Shown here piece after piece: positions 48,537 to 58,121 of a stretch of 64,000 bases of DNA (position 1 is the stretch's first letter; each line of letters opens with the position of its first letter). The stretch lies in assembly GCF_001550155.1 (NCBI RefSeq), contig NZ_LRUF01000008.1:1-64000 (forward strand), read 5' to 3'. Source of the DNA: Pseudoalteromonas arabiensis. Lineage in GTDB: Bacteria > Pseudomonadota > Gammaproteobacteria > Enterobacterales > Alteromonadaceae. Both the position numbers and the translations under genes were made by a program. Under the pieces are notes generated by a model. That model was not told where the DNA came from, ran no database searches, and was given only the letters and a program-made list of their open reading frames with translations.

Positions 48537-48823
48537 CTCGCCCTCAAAAATATCAGCCAACATGGTTAGGTAAGACCTTCGCAGGCGCACTACTAGGATT
48601 AGCGCTTGCTTTTATACTTATCGCTTTTTTTGCGTGGTATGGTCCAGGCGGAATTGATGCACGCGATAAAGTACAGTTCAACATGTGGATGATTCCCCCC
48701 TTGTGGTTATCTATTTTTAGTTTCACTTACTTATTTAATTCTGCAAAACAGGCATGGCTACTTTTAGGTGGGTTAACTGTACTGCTTTACACAGGCTTTT
48801 TTATGCTTAGAGGTGGGCTATGA
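48533..48823 (+). CDS. Small membrane protein, DUF3649-like
   Basis: A 96-residue protein with three membrane helices and a conserved-looking AWYGPGGIDARDKVQFNMWM. It resembles the DUF3649 iron-uptake-associated family by size, the tail end of a helix followed by MW-PP-W, and gene order. It overlaps both neighbours by four bases. In Pseudomonas, equivalent proteins (FpvH/J/K types) work with a PepSY reductase in iron removal from siderophores; whether that applies here is inferred. Confidence 0.68.
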   Translation: MTRPQKYQPTWLGKTFAGALLGLALAFILIAFFAWYGPGGIDARDKVQFNMWMIPPLWLSIFSFTYLFNSAKQAWLLLGGLTVLLYTGFFMLRGGL

Positions 48824-50391
48824 AAGTAAGGTCTGATATTTTACGTACCTATCAAGGCGTACATACTTGGACAGGGATCATCGCCGGTTTAGTGCTATTT
48901 ATTGGCTTTTATGCAGGCAGCTTAACCATGTTCAAGCATGAAATCCAACAATGGGCAGCACCTCTGCAAGCTTCTAAAGTTACGGTTGAGAACTATGATT
49001 ACCAACCTTTAGTTGATGCTGCAATAGCTGAAAAGCCAGTGCAGCTGGCAAAAGGATTTAGCCTCGATTTACATACTGAGGATGCGCCTCTTTCTTGGTA
49101 TGTAAAAGGTGGCCCACGGGGTATGCACCTAGATAATGAGTTACAAACAGCTTATTTAAGCGCAAAGGGACAACTCACAATAGAACAACAAACAGAAAAC
49201 AAACTCGCTGATTTAGTGGACTATTTACATCGCACTGCAGGCATTGCAGGCGAAATTGGTCATGATCAGTCAGGAGTTTATGTGTTAGGTATCGCTTCTG
49301 TCTTGTACTTTTTGGCGCTTGTCTCTGGTGTAATTATTTTACTGCCTACCTTAGTGAAAACATTTTTTGCCCTTCGTAAAGAAAAAGGCCCTAGCCGCTT
49401 TTGGCTCGATAGTCATAATCTAATCGGCATTGCCAGCTTACCTTTTCATTTAGTGATTGCATTTACTGTTGTAGTGTTTGCTTTTCACGACTTTATTTAT
49501 GGTGGTCTTGCTCAATTTTATGGCGATAAACCTTTATTTGAACGCACTCCCCCAGCAGCACAAAGCTATCATATTAAAGATTTACCACGTATAAATGAGC
49601 AAATTTTAGCTGCTAAAAACTATGCACCAGGCTATACACCGATTCATGTCCGCTACAGTAACCTAAATTCAGCCACTCCATCCGCTGTATTTATGATGAG
49701 TAATAAACAAGCCGTCGTGCGCGGCCCAGTAACTGATTACTTGTTTATGAATCCGTATACTTTGGAAGTGGTAAACTCAAGCTACCCGCAAGGTGATGAA
49801 AGTATTTGGGGCAATATGGTCGCCAGTATATTTTCTTTACACTTTGGCACCTACGGTGGTGAATGGGGGCGCTGGGGCTACTTTATTATGGGCCTACTGG
49901 GCGCATTTTTATTCTATTCTGGTAATTTACTATGGATTGATAAACGTTTTAAAAAAGACCCGACTAAACGCAGTACTTTATTCATGGCAAAGCTTACAAT
50001 TGGTGTGTGTTTAGGCTCGATGCTTGCTGTGGTAAGTACCTTGATCACCGCCAAATGGCTACCCAGCATTGTTGCGAATACTAATTACGGCACATTAATA
50101 TGTTATTACGCAGTATTTTTTGTATTTGTTGGATTCACCTTTGTAAAAGGTACAAGTAGAGCAAGTGCTTTGGGCTTATATTTACTTGCAGCCTTATGCG
50201 CAATCATGGTTATTTCTAGTTTTGTAATATTGCTGACAACCCATAATGGCTTTGCTCTGTATTCAAGTTATTTAGTGGATGCTGTCGCCATGATATTCAG
50301 CGTTATTTTCTTTGCACTTGCTAAGCGAAACCAGCGCAAAGCAGAGCCTGACAGGATCATGCCTAGCTTCAATAAACTTAGTCAAGCTTAA
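48820..50391 (+). CDS. PepSY-associated membrane protein, iron reductase-like
   Basis: A 523-residue protein with a PepSY-TM layout: membrane helix at about 15-35, a first periplasmic region (to about 150), helix pairs near 155-180 and 205-230, a second periplasmic segment, then helices near 355-375 and four more to the C-terminus. Histidines in or near helices (GVHTWTG, DYLHRTAGIAGE, DSHNLIGIASLPFHLVIAF, FSLHFGTYG) could bind haem, as in FpvG, which reduces ferric siderophore in Pseudomonas. It forms a tight operon with the two small genes before it. The electron donor is not known. Confidence 0.85.
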   Translation: MKVRSDILRTYQGVHTWTGIIAGLVLFIGFYAGSLTMFKHEIQQWAAPLQASKVTVENYDYQPLVDAAIAEKPVQLAKGFSLDLHTEDAPLSWYVKGGPRGMHLDNELQTAYLSAKGQLTIEQQTENKLADLVDYLHRTAGIAGEIGHDQSGVYVLGIASVLYFLALVSGVIILLPTLVKTFFALRKEKGPSRFWLDSHNLIGIASLPFHLVIAFTVVVFAFHDFIYGGLAQFYGDKPLFERTPPAAQSYHIKDLPRINEQILAAKNYAPGYTPIHVRYSNLNSATPSAVFMMSNKQAVVRGPVTDYLFMNPYTLEVVNSSYPQGDESIWGNMVASIFSLHFGTYGGEWGRWGYFIMGLLGAFLFYSGNLLWIDKRFKKDPTKRSTLFMAKLTIGVCLGSMLAVVSTLITAKWLPSIVANTNYGTLICYYAVFFVFVGFTFVKGTSRASALGLYLLAALCAIMVISSFVILLTTHNGFALYSSYLVDAVAMIFSVIFFALAKRNQRKAEPDRIMPSFNKLSQA

Positions 50392-50539
50392 GCTAGCACT
50401 TTGCTAGGGTAGTAAAGGAGTTTACTACCCTATTCACACTACTAATAACTAAATTCATTTAACGAAAAACATTTCTTAAAACTAAAAACATCAGTAGAAT
50501 CGCGGCAAATTCAAGCTTAAAACTCTCATAAGGACAGTG

Positions 50540-51394
50540 ATGCCGCGCACTATACCACCGTTTTTAATTGCTGTTATTTGCGTTCTTCTAGCCATGGTTA
50601 CGATTCAATCAGGCGCTTCTGTTGCTAAGCAATTATTCCCTTTGATTGGCCCTGAGGGCACAACCGCTTTACGCCTTGGTTTTTCTGCCGCCATTTTATG
50701 TTTAATTTTTAAACCTTGGCGTGCCTTTCCTCCTGTTGGCCAAAGAATGCCTGTCATTGTTTACGGGCTGAGCTTAGGCGGTATGAATATTCTTTTTTAT
50801 TACGCCATAGAGCGTATTCCTTTGGGTATTGGTGTCGCGCTGGAGTTTACCGGTCCACTAGCAGTTGCCCTACTCTCATCACGCAAAAAACGCGACCTTT
50901 TCTGGGTTGCCTGTGCGATTGCTGGCATTATTTTGTTACTACCCGATATGAAAGGCGAAGACAGTTTAGATCCTGTAGGTGTTATATTGGCATTAGCTGC
51001 CGGTGCTTGTTGGGCGTTTTATATTTTGTTTGGCAAAAAGACCGGTAATCAAGGCTCTGGCGGTATGACTGTAGCAATGGGTATGAGTGTTGCTGCTATT
51101 GTGTTAGTCCCCTATGGTGCAGCGTCACAAGGTATGGCCTTATTAAGCTGGGAAGTTCTGCCATTAGGTATTTTAGTTGCCGTTATGTCGAGCGCACTGC
51201 CCTATACCCTTGAGATGGTAGCACTAAGAAATATGCCAGCCCAAGGCTTTAGTATTATGATGAGTTTAGAACCTGCCATAGCGGCACTCGCCGGATTTAT
51301 AATCTTAAGTGAATTTTTAAGTATATGGCAATGGCTTGCTATTTTACTTGTAATAACAGCATCAGTGGGCAGTTCAATGTCCTCTAAAGAGTAA
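50540..51394 (+). CDS. rhtA: Threonine/homoserine exporter RhtA-type, DMT superfamily
   Basis: A 284-residue protein with ten membrane helices in two EamA repeats. It resembles E. coli RhtA (YbiF): SGASVAKQLFPLIGPEGTTALR at the start of the first repeat, GLSLGGMNILFYYAIERIPLGI, GVALEFTGPLAVAL and SSALPYTLEMVALRNMPA. RhtA exports threonine and homoserine. The start is the ATG at 50540 with AAGGACA; the GTG just before it is less likely. It stands between two iron-uptake loci with which it has no evident link. Confidence 0.88.
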   Translation: MPRTIPPFLIAVICVLLAMVTIQSGASVAKQLFPLIGPEGTTALRLGFSAAILCLIFKPWRAFPPVGQRMPVIVYGLSLGGMNILFYYAIERIPLGIGVALEFTGPLAVALLSSRKKRDLFWVACAIAGIILLLPDMKGEDSLDPVGVILALAAGACWAFYILFGKKTGNQGSGGMTVAMGMSVAAIVLVPYGAASQGMALLSWEVLPLGILVAVMSSALPYTLEMVALRNMPAQGFSIMMSLEPAIAALAGFIILSEFLSIWQWLAILLVITASVGSSMSSKE

Positions 51395-51468
51395 ATTTTA
51401 AGTCTCAAAAAACATGTAAAGTACATTCTATGAGTGTAGCAAAAGCCACACTCATAGACTTTTAGTTT

Positions 51469-53445
51469 TTAAAAACTAAACCCAAGTGATACCCAATAAC
51501 GGCGACCATCTTCAACATAGCCGTATTCATCTTCAGTGATTTCTTTATCAAACAGATTATAAACACCAAAACCTAACTTAATGCTGCGGCTTAAATCATA
51601 GTTACCGCCAATATCAGCCAAGGTGTAATCTGGTGCTATTAGGCTGCTTTGTGATGGCCCTGTTGTTGGCTGGCTTTCTTCACCACGGTAATGAACGCGT
51701 AACCACGTGCCTAGCTTATCAACCGGACGCCAATTTACTGAGGTTTGGACAATATGCTTAGGTAATTGGTTAAGTGGACTGCCTTTATATTCACCGGTTT
51801 TTTGCTCTGAATCTGTGTAAGTGTAATTTGCACTTACATCAAGCTCACTGGTAATATCGTAAGATACAGATAACTCAAAACCTTGCGTAACGGCTTCATC
51901 CACATTGACATAGGTTGTTGGCATCGAACCAAACTGGTTTGGTCCATCGGTACACTGTGTTAATGGGCATGAAATACGGGTAATTTTGTCATCAAATTCG
52001 TTGTAGAAGATGGTGCTCGAAAGAGTTAAATCACGATTTGCATCATAATAAATACCCATTTCATAGTTTACTGACTTTTCAGGGTTCAAATCAGGGTTAC
52101 CGTAAATGTTACCGCCACGGCTCACTTGCCCCCAAGCTGCGGTAGATTGACGAATATTCGGCGCTCTAAAGCCTGTTGAAATACCCCCTTTAAGTGTTAT
52201 CGCTTTTGATGCAGTGTATACACCATATAATCGAGGGCTAAAGTGGCCTGCAAAGTTACCATCATGATCGTAACGAAGCCCTGTTGTTAGCTTGAAACGC
52301 GTGGTCGCACTCCATTCATCTTCAGCAAACACCGACCATTGCTCATTCTCCACATGGGTTAAATCACTAATGCGGTTACTGGTGTAATCGTCCAGCTCTT
52401 CTTTCAAGTAAGAAGCACCCAATGCGGCGTTATGATTGGTAAAAGGTAAAGTCCAGCTTGTTTGTGCATCCGTATTTTCAACGTACATTTCGCGAGACGT
52501 ATTATCGAATTTATCGTACTTTAGGTAACTGCGTGATGAGCCAAAATCATAAAAGCCATTATGACTCAATGAATAGGTCTCTTGCTCATATTCAGTTGTT
52601 GATGATTCAGGGCAACCATTGCGCCCACAACTTTCGCCCTCAGCCAACGGCGCAACCGTTTTACCCAATGTTTCATCAAGCTTTTGTCGTGCGCCGCCTA
52701 TCTCAAGCATCACTTCGTGACTATCTGATGGGGTTAAAATGAACTTCGCTTTTAAGTTACTTTGCTCTTTACCACGAAAACCGGCTTCGAAATCGTCTTC
52801 GTCACGCTTTGAAAATTGACCTGATAACTGCATCCCTAATAACTCAGGAATTAAGCCACCCGCAGTAAAGAAGCTGCCTTGATTGATATTACCCGACTCA
52901 CTTGACTCTTGAATGGTGCTGTCTAAACGCAGTTCGCCATACCATTTTTCTGGTGTTTTGCGGGTAATAATATTGATAACCCCACCAATTGCATCTGAGC
53001 CATATAAAGATGACATAGGGCCGCGAATAACTTCGATGCGTTCAATTGCCGAAATAGGTGGAGTCCACGCCCCTTCAACGCCTGGACCATCACTGTTTGG
53101 ACGTGTTTCACGTGATGTTTGACGCTGACCATCAATTAAAATTAAGGTGTATTGGTTTGCCATACCACGCAGGCTAATGTCCTTTCGGTCCCCGCCGCCT
53201 GTTACAACAACACCGGGCACGTCAGTCATGGCATCTGTTAAGTCACGATAAAAGCGTTTTTCTAGTTGTTCACGATCAATCACACTAATACTCGCAGGCG
53301 CTTCTTTAAGCATTTGCTCATAGCCAGATGCTGATACCACGATGACTTCCATATCTTGTTTTTTATCATCTGCATTTGCGTAGCTAGACAATCCAGCTAA
53401 CACTGCTGCGCTAAGTGGTAAAAGCGTAGAAACGACCCTCGACAT
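51469..53445 (-). CDS. TonB-dependent siderophore receptor, CirA/FepA-like
   Basis: A receptor of about 658 residues from the ATG at 53445, which has CGGAG eight bases upstream; an ATG at 53463 is in-frame but lacks one. Signal peptide (ending SYANA), TonB box-like MEVIVVSASG, plug with SLRGMANQYTLILIDGQRQ, ERIEVIRGPMSSLYGSDAIGG and INIITRK, and a barrel ending WVSLGFSF. The plug resembles CirA/FepA-type catecholate receptors. It is divergent from a LysR regulator, with a Fur-like box between. One pair of cysteines lies in CGRNGC in an extracellular-loop position. Confidence 0.92.
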   Translation of the reverse strand: MSRVVSTLLPLSAAVLAGLSSYANADDKKQDMEVIVVSASGYEQMLKEAPASISVIDREQLEKRFYRDLTDAMTDVPGVVVTGGGDRKDISLRGMANQYTLILIDGQRQTSRETRPNSDGPGVEGAWTPPISAIERIEVIRGPMSSLYGSDAIGGVINIITRKTPEKWYGELRLDSTIQESSESGNINQGSFFTAGGLIPELLGMQLSGQFSKRDEDDFEAGFRGKEQSNLKAKFILTPSDSHEVMLEIGGARQKLDETLGKTVAPLAEGESCGRNGCPESSTTEYEQETYSLSHNGFYDFGSSRSYLKYDKFDNTSREMYVENTDAQTSWTLPFTNHNAALGASYLKEELDDYTSNRISDLTHVENEQWSVFAEDEWSATTRFKLTTGLRYDHDGNFAGHFSPRLYGVYTASKAITLKGGISTGFRAPNIRQSTAAWGQVSRGGNIYGNPDLNPEKSVNYEMGIYYDANRDLTLSSTIFYNEFDDKITRISCPLTQCTDGPNQFGSMPTTYVNVDEAVTQGFELSVSYDITSELDVSANYTYTDSEQKTGEYKGSPLNQLPKHIVQTSVNWRPVDKLGTWLRVHYRGEESQPTTGPSQSSLIAPDYTLADIGGNYDLSRSIKLGFGVYNLFDKEITEDEYGYVEDGRRYWVSLGFSF

Positions 53446-53475
53446 AATAATACTCCGTGACATTTGTTTTATAAA

Positions 53476-53490
53476 TGATAATAATTAGCG
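53476..53490. promoter_or_regulatory. Fur-like box upstream of the CirA-like receptor
   Basis: The bases tgataataattagcg match TGATAATnATTATCA at 12 of 14 informative positions. The site lies 31-45 bases before the receptor ATG, as expected for an operator overlapping the promoter. Confidence 0.65.
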
Positions 53491-53564
53491 TTTGCGATAT
53501 TAATGAGAAGTCCCTATTTCTACAATTTACGATTTCTTAAAACTGAATTAAGAAGGCCTGAACA

Positions 53565-54470
53565 ATGAACTCAAAACTAGTTAAAACATTACGAGTATTT
53601 TCTCGAACAGTTGAAACAGGCAATATGAGCAGTGCCGCAACAGAGCTGGCAATGACCACCTCTGCGGTAAGCCAACACATCAAACATTTAGAACAAGAGG
53701 TTGGGTTAAGTTTATTTAATCGAAGCCCAAGAGAATTGACCCTAACAGAAGCTGGGCATGTGTATTATCAAAGCTGTTTGAAAATGCTCACGCTGGCAGA
53801 ACATGCCAGTAGTCAATTGCAAAATTTGCAAAGAAATCCAAGTGGGGAGCTAAAACTGGTTGCGCCGGTTGGTTTTGGTAGTGGTTTATTGAGCGAGCCA
53901 TTAAAACAGCTAATCCATCAGTTTGATGATTTAAGCATTCAGCTTGTTTTAACAGATGAACCTGTCGATATGATCAAATCTGGTGCTGATTTGGCCATTG
54001 CAATCGGCCCTTTAACCGACTCTAATTTAGTGGCTCGTAAACTCGCAACATGGCCACTTAAATTATGCGCCCATAAAGATCACCCGCTCAGCAAACTTCA
54101 GCACGCAACATGGAATGATCTTGAATGCCATGCCAGAGTTGCCCATATCAGCGCAGACAGCAATGCATTCAATGCACTTACCCTTGACAGTAAACCATTA
54201 CCTAAGGCAAAAATTATCGTCAATAATATGCAAGGCCTTACAAAGCTAGTATGTGATGGCGTGGGTTATGGTGTACTGCCTGAGCCTGAAGTGAGAAGTT
54301 TATTAAAAAGCAAAGAGCTTATAGAAATTGCTCCTGAGTGGTCTTTACCTGACTACACGGTGTACGCCGTTACACCCGCTAGAGATAGCCTTGCAGCGAA
54401 AACAAAAACAGCAATCGAGACACTAAAACAATGCTTTAATCTCGTAACCAACGATAAAGAACTCATTTAA
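53565..54470 (+). CDS. LysR family transcriptional regulator
   Basis: A 301-residue LysR regulator with an N-terminal winged helix (MSSAATELAMTTSAVSQHIK, LFNRSPRELTLTEAG) and a C-terminal effector domain (about 90-295). It is divergent from the CirA-like receptor and convergent with the LysE-type exporter, so either may be its target. The effector is unknown. AAGG precedes the ATG. Confidence 0.92.
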   Translation: MNSKLVKTLRVFSRTVETGNMSSAATELAMTTSAVSQHIKHLEQEVGLSLFNRSPRELTLTEAGHVYYQSCLKMLTLAEHASSQLQNLQRNPSGELKLVAPVGFGSGLLSEPLKQLIHQFDDLSIQLVLTDEPVDMIKSGADLAIAIGPLTDSNLVARKLATWPLKLCAHKDHPLSKLQHATWNDLECHARVAHISADSNAFNALTLDSKPLPKAKIIVNNMQGLTKLVCDGVGYGVLPEPEVRSLLKSKELIEIAPEWSLPDYTVYAVTPARDSLAAKTKTAIETLKQCFNLVTNDKELI

Positions 54471-54486
54471 TTAGAAAAGTGTATGG

Positions 54487-55116
54487 TTAGCCCAAAGCTA
54501 ACCATACACCAACAGCCATCATCAAAGCACCGGCAATACGGTTCAACCACTTAACGTTATCGCCTTTATCTAAAAACACCCGCAAGCTCTTACCACCCGT
54601 GGCATAAATAAGCATGCAAATAAATTCACTAAGCATAATAATACTCAGCAAAATAGCTAACTGAGGCGCAACGGCGGCATCAACATTAATGAAAGGAGGT
54701 AAGAGTGAGATCATAAATGCCCACCCCTTAGGGTTCGCTATCGCAGTAATAAATCCTTGCGAGAATAATTGGCTACGCGCTATTTTCTGCTCAGCCTCGT
54801 TGCCAAGTTTAAAGCTTGTTTTTGCGCGCCACATATTGATGCCAAGGTAAATAAGGTAGGCCCCTCCTAAGTATTTTAAAACAGCAAATAACTCAGGGTA
54901 GTTAAGCATTATACTGGCAACCCCAATCACTGCAGCAATAGCAACCACTGCAACACCAAGCACTTCGCCTGCCATCATCCAAAGAGTACGTCTAACGCCT
55001 ACACTCATACCGAGTGTCATGGCAAGTGTCATACACATTCCCGGCGTAATAGAAACAAAGAAAAAGGTCGGAATAAAAACCGCGAGTACTGCCAAATCGA
55101 GCATAAATGCAATCAC
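54487..55116 (-). CDS. LysE/RhtB family amino-acid exporter
   Basis: A 209-residue membrane protein with six helices and the LysE signature near the N-terminus: FFVSITPGMCMTLAMTLGMSVG, then YLGGAYLIYLGINMWRAK and FITAIANPKGWAFMISLLPPF. The family exports amino acids and derivatives. The GTG at 55116 or the ATG at 55104 could be the start; neither has a good ribosome site. The convergent LysR gene ends 16 bases away. Confidence 0.9.
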   Translation of the reverse strand: MIAFMLDLAVLAVFIPTFFFVSITPGMCMTLAMTLGMSVGVRRTLWMMAGEVLGVAVVAIAAVIGVASIMLNYPELFAVLKYLGGAYLIYLGINMWRAKTSFKLGNEAEQKIARSQLFSQGFITAIANPKGWAFMISLLPPFINVDAAVAPQLAILLSIIMLSEFICMLIYATGGKSLRVFLDKGDNVKWLNRIAGALMMAVGVWLALG

Positions 55117-55209
55117 ATGTTCGTTGCTTAAAAAGAGAAAGCGATTAAATCACATTCATTTCAATAAGCAAACAAACACGCGATCACTGACATCACACTA
55201 GTTTGAGGA

Positions 55210-55968
55210 TTATAAAAACATGCCACCCGATGCTTCAATACGCTGTCCGGTGACCCAACGATTTTCATCGCCGAGTAACTGCGCAATCATAGGACCGATA
55301 TCATCCGCTTGACCAACTCGCCCCATAGCGGTAAATGAACTCACTAATTGCGCAACATCTTCATTATCACGCACAACACCACCCCCAAAGTCAGTCGCAA
55401 TTGCGCCAGGTGCAACGACATTCACTGCAATATTACGCCCTGCGAGTTCTTTTGCCATGTATTTGGTCATGACCTCAACAGCCCCTTTCATGGTGGCGTA
55501 AGCTGCCTTACCTTGTAAAGCAAACCGTGTCAGCCCTGAAGATAAGTTAATAATGCGCCCGCCACCGCTTATCATCTCATGCAGTATTTGCGTTAAGAAA
55601 AACACTCCTTTTACATGTACATTCATCAAATTATCAAACATGGCTTCACTGGTATCAGCAAATGCACTGTCACTACCATGACCTGCATTATTGATTAAAT
55701 AATCAAACCGAGATGTTTGCCATTGTGTTTTTAAAATGCTTTCAAGTGATTGTTTAAATTCAGCAAAACCTAAAATATCGCTAACATCAAGTTGCATAGC
55801 CACTGCTTTTGCCCCCAGCGCAGCGACTTCCTCTACGACTTGTTGCGCTTCATCTTTATGGCTTCGATAAGTAAACACGCAATCAATATTCTTACGTGCC
55901 AAACTTAATACCGTATTTTTACCTAAACCGCGATTACCACCAGTGATCACTGCAATTTTGTTGCTCAT
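55210..55968 (-). CDS. Short-chain dehydrogenase/reductase (SDR)
   Basis: A classical SDR of about 252 residues from the ATG at 55968 (MSNKIAVITGG), which has AAGGTAAC upstream. Cofactor motif TGGNRGLGKN, NNAG in DYLINNAGHGSD, catalytic serine in INLSSGLT and YxxxK in YATMKGA. R residues after the second strand (TYRSHKDE) suggest NADPH. The C-terminal GGMFL with WVTGQRIEASG is typical. It is divergent from a LysR regulator over 110 bases, its likely controller. The substrate is unknown. Confidence 0.92.
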   Translation of the reverse strand: MSNKIAVITGGNRGLGKNTVLSLARKNIDCVFTYRSHKDEAQQVVEEVAALGAKAVAMQLDVSDILGFAEFKQSLESILKTQWQTSRFDYLINNAGHGSDSAFADTSEAMFDNLMNVHVKGVFFLTQILHEMISGGGRIINLSSGLTRFALQGKAAYATMKGAVEVMTKYMAKELAGRNIAVNVVAPGAIATDFGGGVVRDNEDVAQLVSSFTAMGRVGQADDIGPMIAQLLGDENRWVTGQRIEASGGMFL

Positions 55969-56078
55969 CGTTGTTACCTTTTTGCTTTGAAGTAATTTTG
56001 AGCAACCAGTATATTTACACTGCAAAACTAGATAAACCATGTAAAATTAAATTAACAGTTCGTAAAAAACAAACAATC

Positions 56079-56987
56079 ATGAATGAACTTAATGCCATGA
56101 AAACCTTTGTTCAGGTAGCTGAGCTAAAAAACTTTTCGGCTGCAGCACTTGCACTGAGCATGCCTAAATCGTCTGTCTCACAGTTAGTTAAACAACTCGA
56201 AGATACCCTAGGTGCTCGGCTCCTAAACCGCACAACAAGGCGAGTTACACTCACCAACGAAGGCACTGTTTTTTATCAGCGCTGTAAAGATATGCTTGCT
56301 GATATTGACGAATTACAAACTCTATTTCATAAAAATGACGAAGCGTTATCAGGGCGTCTTAGAGTAGATATGCCACAACCAATTAGTCGGCGTTTAGTAC
56401 TGCCGAATCTAGAGCATTTTTTATCTGCACACCCACAATTAGAGATTGAACTGAGTAGTTCAGACAGGCGTGTGAACTTAATTGAAGAAGGGTTTGATTG
56501 TGTAGTGCGAGTCGGTAATTTAGAAGACTCATCGCTGATCGCTAAAAGAATTGGCCACTGCCCGATGATCAACTGTGTAAGCTCAGGTTATATTAAACAG
56601 TATGGCAACATCACTAAACTGGCTGATTTAGCCGAGCACTACATTGTTCGCTATAGCCAAACACTCGGTCAACTTGACCCAGGTTTTGAATACCAAGATA
56701 CACAAGGCGATTGGCAAATTCTAGCCATGAAATCGCAGCTTACAGTTAACAATACGGATGCCTATAAAGCAGCGTGTTTAGCAGGGCTTGGCCTTATTCA
56801 AGTGCCACATCATGGAGTTATCGATGAGCTTAGCCGAGGTGAGCTTGTGCAAGTTTTACCTGACTATAACTTGCCGCCCATGCCAATTAATATCGTCTAC
56901 CCGAATCGACGTCATTTACCAAGGCGTACTCGGGTGTTTATTGATTGGTTAAGCGAGCAATTACAACCTGTTATCGAGCAAAAATGA
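56079..56987 (+). CDS. LysR family transcriptional regulator
   Basis: A regulator of about 302 residues from the ATG at 56079 (MNELNAMKTFVQV), which fits the family's start; the frame is open upstream into the SDR promoter but has no sense there. Winged helix: FSAAALALSMPKSSVSQLVK and LNRTTRRVTLTNEG. The effector domain spans about 90-295. It resembles the CrgA/AaeR-type branch of regulators that act on divergent reductase genes. The 3' end overlaps the YciI gene by 27 bases on the other strand. Confidence 0.92.
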   Translation: MNELNAMKTFVQVAELKNFSAAALALSMPKSSVSQLVKQLEDTLGARLLNRTTRRVTLTNEGTVFYQRCKDMLADIDELQTLFHKNDEALSGRLRVDMPQPISRRLVLPNLEHFLSAHPQLEIELSSSDRRVNLIEEGFDCVVRVGNLEDSSLIAKRIGHCPMINCVSSGYIKQYGNITKLADLAEHYIVRYSQTLGQLDPGFEYQDTQGDWQILAMKSQLTVNNTDAYKAACLAGLGLIQVPHHGVIDELSRGELVQVLPDYNLPPMPINIVYPNRRHLPRRTRVFIDWLSEQLQPVIEQK

Positions 56988-57257
56988 TAAGCGTTCATCA
57001 GCTTTAGATGGCGCTAACTCAATGAGTTTAGGTTTAACTACATTTTCGATTACAAAAGGATCTTCAGCGACAATTTCTTCGATCTCCTGCTTGGAAACAC
57101 CGACTGCAATAATGCCGCCGCCTGCGTTAGGCTGTAAACTTCCAGATAATACAAAGATACCTTTATCGAACCCTAACTGAAGCCATTTTTTATGGCCTTC
57201 CATAAAATCTTTAGCTTGAGATTTATTATCTGAGAACCTTAGTTGAATTATAAACAT
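56961..57257 (-). CDS. YciI-like protein
   Basis: A 98-residue member of the YciI-like family (ferredoxin-like fold related to muconolactone isomerase). Typical features: MFIIQLRF, a histidine in EGHKKWLQLGFDKGIFVLSG, and DPFVIENVV near the end. Members are probably small enzymes or binding proteins; the function here is not known. Its 3' end runs into that of the LysR gene. Confidence 0.85.
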   Translation of the reverse strand: MFIIQLRFSDNKSQAKDFMEGHKKWLQLGFDKGIFVLSGSLQPNAGGGIIAVGVSKQEIEEIVAEDPFVIENVVKPKLIELAPSKADERLSFLLDNRL

Positions 57258-57385
57258 TTTTTTATTCCTTTTTACGTATTATTTGAATTCACTTTCAACA
57301 TGCCAGAACGATTTAAAGCACATAAACATACTAACTTTCATATGATGCTAGTTTGGAAAAACATAATATATTTTGTATATAAACA

Positions 57386-57847
57386 TTACTCATGATACTT
57401 ACGAATTACTGCGACTTTATCATCTTCTAGTTCAAGCACTTCCATCATTGTCTGAGAATATTCAATCGGCTGTTTACTTTGTGGGTGAACACCTTTTGCA
57501 TAATTTTTGTATCGAATCGCAATGGCTGATTTGTTAAAAACAAAGACGTTTAATAACGTCGCTTCATATTCGGTATGTGCTCCCAAATAAAAAGTCATTC
57601 CCTTTCTCATCGACTCTTTGCCATCAGGTAATCTAGAATCATCAACAACATAAGGTAAATGGGAATGCCCAATATCGTCTGTTAGTAAAGACAGGTATTT
57701 TTCTAACTCAACACTAGATGCATTAGGAGACTGAGTAGCTGTCATAAGTTTGAAATATGTTTGTGCGAATTTTTCCAAATCTAACTCTTTAGAAGCTAAA
57801 GAAAAAGAAGAGGTTAATAATAAGGTAAGCAATAAAAAATTTTTCAT
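57386..57847 (-). CDS. Secreted SnoaL/NTF2-like protein
   Basis: A 153-residue protein with a signal peptide (about 1-18, ending SLASK) and a mature part with the shape of the NTF2/SnoaL fold: an N-terminal helix FAQTYFKLM, then YLSLLTDDIGHSHLP, a helix KESMRKGMTFYL, and strands ATLLNVFVFNKSAIAIRYKNYAKG and TMMEVLELEDDKVAVIRKYHE. Function is unknown; it may bind a small ligand in the periplasm. It is monocistronic by spacing. Confidence 0.72.
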   Translation of the reverse strand: MKNFLLLTLLLTSSFSLASKELDLEKFAQTYFKLMTATQSPNASSVELEKYLSLLTDDIGHSHLPYVVDDSRLPDGKESMRKGMTFYLGAHTEYEATLLNVFVFNKSAIAIRYKNYAKGVHPQSKQPIEYSQTMMEVLELEDDKVAVIRKYHE

Positions 57848-58121
57848 TAAAACTCCATTTTTTAAAATAAATTTAATATCGAGCCAATGGCTTTTTCCAT
57901 GTATCAGCTCAATTTAATCCTAATATCTTTAACAACTAATAATAAATAACAGAAAATCCTTTCCCTATCTACAGAAAATAAATAGCAAATTGATATTTTG
58001 CTAATGTAGTAACGAAAACAACTCATTAAATCGACTTCTTTATTATGAAAGAACTTTACAGCCATAAATACAAAAATCCCCGCTTCGAGGGCGGGGATTT
58101 CTAATATAACCATTTAACTAA
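57848..58121. other. Intergenic region with terminator, no gene accepted
   Basis: A 69-codon minus-strand frame at 57904-58113 begins inside the terminator hairpin and has no coding character, so it is not accepted. The rest is AT-rich spacer that should hold the promoter of the SnoaL-like gene. Confidence 0.6.
58072..58100 (-). terminator. Intrinsic terminator after the S9 peptidase gene
   Basis: A 10-bp stem (aaatccccgc at 58074-58083 with gcggggattt at 58091-58100), followed on the minus strand by more T. Confidence 0.9.

Noticed and set aside
57904..58113. 69-codon minus-strand frame
   Set aside because: Its start is within the terminator hairpin of the S9 peptidase gene and the rest has no coding character.
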